From the NCBI GenBank assembly GCA_963545585.1, contig CAUUKX010000096.1, forward strand, positions 1 to 7,495: a stretch of 7,495 nucleotides of DNA. The letters are read 5' to 3'. Shown here piece by piece: positions 3,764-7,495 of this stretch (positions within the stretch are counted from its first letter, which is position 1; every line of letters begins with the position of its first letter). Position numbers and translations under genes: made by a program. The DNA comes from W11650 sp963545585 (GTDB lineage: Bacteria > Bacillota > Clostridia > Lachnospirales > Vallitaleaceae). The notes under the pieces were generated by a model. That model saw only the letters and a list, made by a program, of their open reading frames with translations. It did not search any database and was not told where the DNA came from.

Positions 3764-6475
3764 ATGAAAAAAGGATATCTTATATTTTTATGGTTGGTTA
3801 GTCTATTAGTAGCTTTTGTTTTTCCTATTCAAGCCGAAAGTAATTATACCAAAGAAGATATGGAAAAGACTTTGGCAATTTTTGCGGCTCAAAACAAATG
3901 GTATCAGGAAACGGATATCAAAGCCTTTAGTGAAGAGGTGTGGGCAGAACATGGGCTGTTGGTTTTAGCCAAAACAGCCAAAAAACAAAAAATCGATTAT
4001 CAGAGCATTACAAAAAATGATAGGTGGGAAATAGTCTATAATATCAATAAAAATAATCAATGGAAATATCTGGGTACTACCCCAGAGAACTATTTGGTAG
4101 AAAACCCGGATTATCCGGCGGACGCATATAACGGCAAGCCGTTTAGCCAATTTAACTGGATAGAAAATCAGAATGAGAAAACCAGTTTATGGCAAAAAAT
4201 AAGATGGCTTTCCGAAGCAGAACAAGCCCGCCAGCGCCACTACTATATCAACCTAATTAAAGACAGCTTTGAAGCCGAGTTTGGGAAAGGCTTTGACCGA
4301 GAAAATATCACCCCGCAGATGGAAGAAGCGATGCTTCGGGCGGCGATTTTGGTTTATCCGATGGCCGAAGGCAAGCGCACCCTGATTTCTTTTCGTAATA
4401 AGGGCAAGAACGGAAAAACCTATGAAGTAACCGCCAGCATGCCCAAAGATTGGCCGGGACCGCCAGAACCGGGATCAGAATCAGAATCAGGAACCACCAC
4501 CGAAGAACTGGTTCAGCCACTGATTCCTCAGGCGACTGATTTTGGCGGAGCAGAGCTGCGGCTGGCTTCGGAAAAGCCGGGGCAGGAAATCTTTGATGTG
4601 GCAAAAGGAATCCCGGCCACCGAAAAGCTGTATGCCAACGTGATTACCGACCAGTATCTGGCTAAGTGCCAATGGGAAAAGCGAACGGTTACAGCGGAAG
4701 AAAAAAAGTACGAAAAAGATAAAAAAACCGGCAAAACTAAATTTATCGGCACCGAAAAAAAGGTATATACCTATATGGCAATTAAAAATGCCACAGTTTA
4801 TGAAATTGCTTCGGCTGAAATCAATAATCCAGTTCTGCCGGGCGGTCAGTTGACCCTGACACCACAAAATTACAGCAAAGTAGCCGTTAGTATGACCCAA
4901 GGCAGCTATCAAAACGGCACAACGGTTGACGCATCTTTTTCGATTAACGGCCAGCCTGTACCTGTGGGGGAAATGGTTCCGCCTTCGCCCAAGATTAGCG
5001 CCGATGTTTTGTATCAGGACGGGATTGTGATTCCGGCGGAAACGCCCAATCAAAAAGACGCACCAAGCACCGGCAAAGTCATTTATCAGCTGGCTTTTTC
5101 CTATGGCGGGGAGTTTCCGACCATTCAGGAAAAAAACCTGACCGGCAATCCAGTAACAGCCCATACGCCGGTGGTTTGCTATCCCGGCCTGTCAGAGCGA
5201 ACCTTTAGCCCGGGTGAAAAATATCCAAAAGCCAAAGACGAGCAAAGGCAGTACTTGAAAGAAGAAAGCTTTGCCATTACCTATCCGCTGACTGGCGAGC
5301 ATTTAGACATTCCCGGCTATGGCGACCGCGATTACAGTACTTATACCGCCAAACGACAGGTGCGGTTCAGCTTTGATGTGTATGAAGGTGCAGACTATAC
5401 CGGCATTTATCGTCCGGCTGGGAAATGGTATGATTTTCCAGCCGAAGCGGAAAACGATACGACCAGCTATTTTATCCCCGCTTGGGCCAAAGAAGGAGAG
5501 AAGCACAATATTTCTTTCCGCAGTCTGCCGGTCAATTTAAGGGATGAAGCCAGTAAAGCATTTGAATACTCGGCCAATAAAGATATTAAAAATGAAAAAG
5601 CAGTTCAGGATGCTGCCATGGCAGTCTTTGGTAAAGTAATGGACAGCCGGATTTTGCAGATTGGCGATGGACGAAACTATGCCAGCTTAGAAATGCCGGT
5701 TTATCCCCAAGTAGGGAAGCTTGCGAACCGGCAGGACGGCATTGCCTTGGGGATGCCAGTTGACTTAATGCTGACCACCAACAGTGATTTATTTTATCAA
5801 GCCGATTCGATTAAAGTAGTGCCGCATTATTTCTTTGTTGATAAGCAGGGCAAAAAAACCGAGGTGGATTTGTACTATCACGGCAACCAAAAGCTGAAGC
5901 AGATTAATACTGCCAATACCGAGATTGAGCAAAAGGCAAGATTAAACGACTTTGCATCGTGGATTAACAAGAAATACTTTGAGGATACGGCCAAGCTCTT
6001 AGAAAAGCAAAAAAGAAACAATGATATGAGCTATCAAAGCTATTTGGACGCATTTACCGGCAGCCGCTATGTGCCGCTGGGGGATAACAGCAAGCTGGTC
6101 ATTGGCGAGCGGTTAAAGCTTTACAGCGGGAGAGAGTTGGCGGAGCAGATTAAAAAGCCGAAGGAAGTAAAGACCGATGAGGTGTACCTTTCACGGCAGA
6201 ACTGGTATCTGCGCTTTTTCCTGCCGAATGAAACCTATGCGGTTGCCAAGGGAACTAATTTTCAGGGAAAGAGTGGGATTCGGCTAAGGGAAGAGCCATT
6301 TTTGCATGATGGCTATCTCTTGGTACAGATAGAATGGCAGATTTATAAAAACGGAGAGCTGTACTTCCGCTATTTGACAGAAGCCACGGGAATGGGAAGT
6401 CTGCCATATAAAGGGCAGTATGGCGACAGCTTTTTCTATGACAGCGAGCGCCGGGCTTCGCAGCGGCTGAATTAG
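3764..6475 (+). CDS. Large secreted protein of unknown function, partner of SLH copy B (903 aa)
   Basis: The signal peptide is MKK, a hydrophobic core (about 5-20), then a PIQA-ES cleavage site near residue 24. No further membrane segment, sortase motif or SLH repeat is visible, so the product should be released or held by a partner. Residues 26-230 are charged and appear mostly helical. A proline/serine/acidic linker (about 231-248, PPEPGSESES) leads to a long part rich in beta-type patterns (about 255-700, many alternating hydrophobic, Tyr, Gly and Pro residues). It includes a lysine-rich segment (about 309-333) and a more helical stretch (about 712-765). The C-terminus (about 805-895) is aromatic-rich and again beta-like. 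I saw only two cysteines (302 and 472). No catalytic motif is recognisable. The stretch around 275-365 recalls, from memory only, clostridial proteins labelled DUF5704, which is unverified. A tandem paralog survives only as 78 codons at 1984. The exposed beta-rich build and the SLH neighbour suggest a cell-surface or matrix protein. Confidence 0.88.
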   Translation: MKKGYLIFLWLVSLLVAFVFPIQAESNYTKEDMEKTLAIFAAQNKWYQETDIKAFSEEVWAEHGLLVLAKTAKKQKIDYQSITKNDRWEIVYNINKNNQWKYLGTTPENYLVENPDYPADAYNGKPFSQFNWIENQNEKTSLWQKIRWLSEAEQARQRHYYINLIKDSFEAEFGKGFDRENITPQMEEAMLRAAILVYPMAEGKRTLISFRNKGKNGKTYEVTASMPKDWPGPPEPGSESESGTTTEELVQPLIPQATDFGGAELRLASEKPGQEIFDVAKGIPATEKLYANVITDQYLAKCQWEKRTVTAEEKKYEKDKKTGKTKFIGTEKKVYTYMAIKNATVYEIASAEINNPVLPGGQLTLTPQNYSKVAVSMTQGSYQNGTTVDASFSINGQPVPVGEMVPPSPKISADVLYQDGIVIPAETPNQKDAPSTGKVIYQLAFSYGGEFPTIQEKNLTGNPVTAHTPVVCYPGLSERTFSPGEKYPKAKDEQRQYLKEESFAITYPLTGEHLDIPGYGDRDYSTYTAKRQVRFSFDVYEGADYTGIYRPAGKWYDFPAEAENDTTSYFIPAWAKEGEKHNISFRSLPVNLRDEASKAFEYSANKDIKNEKAVQDAAMAVFGKVMDSRILQIGDGRNYASLEMPVYPQVGKLANRQDGIALGMPVDLMLTTNSDLFYQADSIKVVPHYFFVDKQGKKTEVDLYYHGNQKLKQINTANTEIEQKARLNDFASWINKKYFEDTAKLLEKQKRNNDMSYQSYLDAFTGSRYVPLGDNSKLVIGERLKLYSGRELAEQIKKPKEVKTDEVYLSRQNWYLRFFLPNETYAVAKGTNFQGKSGIRLREEPFLHDGYLLVQIEWQIYKNGELYFRYLTEATGMGSLPYKGQYGDSFFYDSERRASQRLN

Positions 6476-6491
6476 GCCTTTAAAAGAAGCA

Positions 6492-6614
6492 GTGACTGAA
6501 AAAAGCTATAATTTAAGGGCAGAATTGGCGGCGAAGGCATTGCGGCTGAAAGGGAGCTATGGATTGTCGGGAAAGGGAAAACATGATAAGATAGCGGAGT
6601 TGAGTTTAGAATAA
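6492..6614 (+). CDS. Possible 40-codon ORF between the exoprotein and ABC genes
   Basis: A GTG-started frame of 40 codons ends at TAA 6612-6614. The peptide is charged and lysine-rich (for example ELAAKALRLKG near the middle), with purine-rich codons like those of the neighbours. It begins 16 bp after the stop of the 903-aa gene and lies in the +1 frame relative to it. There is no proper ribosome binding site, only AGAAG two bases before GTG, and no recognised family. It could be a degraded remnant or chance reading of purine-rich spacer. Confidence 0.15.
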   Translation: MTEKSYNLRAELAAKALRLKGSYGLSGKGKHDKIAELSLE

Positions 6615-6633
6615 AAAGGCTTTGCCATATTAT
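6605..6633 (+). promoter_or_regulatory. Possible promoter of the ABC ATPase gene
   Basis: -35 TTTAGA (6605-6610, 4 of 6), a 17-bp spacer, and -10 TATTAT (6628-6633, 5 of 6). Transcription would start near 6640, about 22 nt before the ATG and just ahead of the purine-rich RBS. No terminator hairpin was found after the 903-aa gene, so read-through from cassette B is also possible. Confidence 0.35.
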
Positions 6634-6661
6634 TTAGGCGGAGAATAAGCGGAGAGGATTT

Positions 6662-7381
6662 ATGAAATTACTGGAACTGCAAAATGTAAAAAAAAGTTAT
6701 AGAAAAGTGACAGCGGTCAACGGCCTGTCGTTTACGGCGGAAAGCGGCGAAATAATCGGGCTTTTGGGAGTAAACGGTGCCGGTAAATCAACCACGATTG
6801 AAATGATTGCCACTTTGTTAAAGCCCGACAGCGGTTTAATCTATTATAAAGGAAAGGATATTCAAAAAGAGCCGCAAGTAATTCGGCGGGAAATGGGATA
6901 TGTTCCGCAGGAGATTATGCTTTTTTCGGAACTGACGGGCAGGCAGAATCTGGATTTTTGGGGCAGAGCCTATGGTCTTGACGGCCGGGTGCTGGCCGAA
7001 GCGATTGCTTGGGTGCTGGAGCTGTGCGAACTGGGAGCGCAAATTGACCGGCCGGTACGGGAATATTCCGGCGGTATGCAGCGCCGAATCAATGTCGGTA
7101 CAGCAATTTTGCACCGGCCGCAGCTTTTGATTTTGGACGAGGCGACGGTGGGAATGGATGTTTTGGCGGCAGCTAAGATTATGCAAATGCTGCAAAACCT
7201 AAATCAAAGCGTGGGTACGACGATTTTACTGACATCGCATAACATGGCGGAAACAGAAACTCTGTGCCAGCGTTTCCTTTTGCTGAAGCAGGGGCAGCTG
7301 AGAGCGGACAGGCCAAAGGCGGAACTGCGAAAGAATAATATCAGTCTGTGCGATTGGTTTATTCGGGAGATGACAGAATAG
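6662..7381 (+). CDS. ABC transporter ATP-binding protein, ABC-2 exporter type (239 aa)
   Basis: Cytoplasmic ATPase subunit that would power an ABC-2-type exporter (DrrA/NatA-like group), moving a drug, lipid, polysaccharide or ion; the substrate cannot be read from the sequence. All nucleotide-binding motifs are present: Walker A G36-VNGAGKST, Q-loop VPQE (Q83), signature YSGGM (135-139), Walker B LLILDE (155-160), and H-loop histidine 193 in LTSHN. The D-loop region reads ATVGMD, with alanine where most relatives have proline (PTVGLD). The length (239 aa) is at the short end for this group, with only a short C-terminal tail after the H-loop. RBS GGAGAGG (6651-6657) precedes the ATG. No permease is seen in the window. 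The partner is expected beyond base 7495, although a new promoter lies in between. A functional link with the SLH cassettes is not shown. Confidence 0.93.
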   Translation: MKLLELQNVKKSYRKVTAVNGLSFTAESGEIIGLLGVNGAGKSTTIEMIATLLKPDSGLIYYKGKDIQKEPQVIRREMGYVPQEIMLFSELTGRQNLDFWGRAYGLDGRVLAEAIAWVLELCELGAQIDRPVREYSGGMQRRINVGTAILHRPQLLILDEATVGMDVLAAAKIMQMLQNLNQSVGTTILLTSHNMAETETLCQRFLLLKQGQLRADRPKAELRKNNISLCDWFIREMTE

Positions 7382-7390
7382 GAATTTTTT

Positions 7391-7445
7391 CAAAAAAATC
7401 GAAAAAGTTTTGTCGAACAAATTAAAAAAATCGAAAAAATTTTGA
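7391..7445. repeat. AT-rich 22-bp direct repeat, two copies
   Basis: AAAAAAATCGAAAAA followed by G/A then TTTTG occurs at 7392-7412 and 7424-7444, with a 32-bp period and one mismatch. Between the copies is a small TTTGT-CGA-ACAAA palindrome (7409-7421). The block follows directly on the ABC gene stop and precedes a promoter. The runs of A on a 32-bp period (about three helical turns) could bend DNA upstream of the promoter or bind a regulator. It does not look like an intrinsic terminator, because there is no GC stem. Confidence 0.5.
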
Positions 7446-7458
7446 GTTTCCCCGTTTT

Positions 7459-7486
7459 TTGACAACAAAACAAGTCCAACTATCCT
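7459..7486 (+). promoter_or_regulatory. Sigma-A-type promoter facing out of the window
   Basis: A perfect -35 TTGACA (7459-7464), a 16-bp spacer, and a -10 TATCCT (7481-7486, 4 of 6). A run of T precedes the -35 and the AT-rich direct repeat lies just upstream, which could act as an UP element. It would start a transcript near 7493, indicating that the gene after the window has its own promoter rather than relying only on the ABC gene. Confidence 0.5.
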
Positions 7487-7495
7487 GTTGAAGCC

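Larger units (their letters stand above)
2432..4000 (+). repeat. Tandem duplication unit B
   Basis: Second copy of the 652-2220 unit. Bases 2633-3165 match 853-1385 without a difference and 3252-3349 match 1472-1569 without a difference. The unit continues into the intact 903-codon gene, where homology with unit A ends near base 3990. Upstream, only the last 25 or so bases around the RBS resemble unit A. The spacers from element to gene differ in length (141 against 56 bp). Confidence 0.85.

Noticed and set aside
4487..5164. 225-codon minus-strand frame inside the 903-aa gene
   Set aside because: It is the antisense shadow of a well-supported gene with an RBS and signal peptide, and shows no domain or RBS of its own.
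6596..6608. Further element end (AGTTGAGTT) before the ABC gene
   Set aside because: Only 9 bp match the element terminus and the neighbouring GGGAAA block and interior are missing. A chance match is likely.

Overview
The window looks like part of a low-to-mid GC Bacillota chromosome, most likely a clostridial Gram-positive. Negativicutes, which also use SLH domains, cannot be excluded. The reasons are AGGAGG ribosome binding sites about 8 nt before ATG starts, sigma-A-type promoters, Gram-positive-style signal peptides and SLH cell-wall anchoring domains.

Layout. (1) Bases 1-47 hold the first codons of a gene transcribed leftward off the window, with its own promoter. (2) Bases 154-510 hold non-coding repeat DNA: a solitary inverted repeat-element end, then a 263-bp MITE-like element whose terminal inverted repeats enclose a string of short triloop hairpins. 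(3) Bases 652-2220 are cassette A: an SLH-domain surface protein (438 aa) followed by a 78-codon remnant of a large secreted protein. (4) Bases 2242-2375 are a second, shorter copy (134 bp) of the same element. (5) Bases 2432-6475 are cassette B: a paralogous SLH protein (439 aa) closely followed by an intact 903-aa secreted protein. (6) Bases 6476-6661 are a spacer with a weak 40-codon ORF and a possible promoter. (7) Bases 6662-7381 encode an ABC-2-type exporter ATPase. (8) Bases 7382-7495 hold an AT-rich direct repeat and a promoter facing out of the window.

How it fits together. Cassettes A and B are a tandem duplication of a two-gene unit, an SLH anchor protein plus a large exoprotein, each copy preceded by a hairpin element. 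The SLH-coding part is identical over 533 bp between the copies, synonymous positions included, while the N-terminal leader and the C-terminal domain differ. This points to recent gene conversion. The exoprotein of copy A has been frameshifted and cut short just before element 2. A reasonable inference is a surface assembly in which the SLH protein is held on the secondary cell-wall polymer and the exoprotein is its co-secreted partner. I do not recognise a biochemical activity for either.

The most unusual part of the window is the repeat element. It has a modular build reminiscent of pneumococcal BOX elements: fixed ends, a variable number of internal hairpin units, and compensatory changes in the stems. 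One terminal repeat is interrupted by a 12-nt mini-palindrome.
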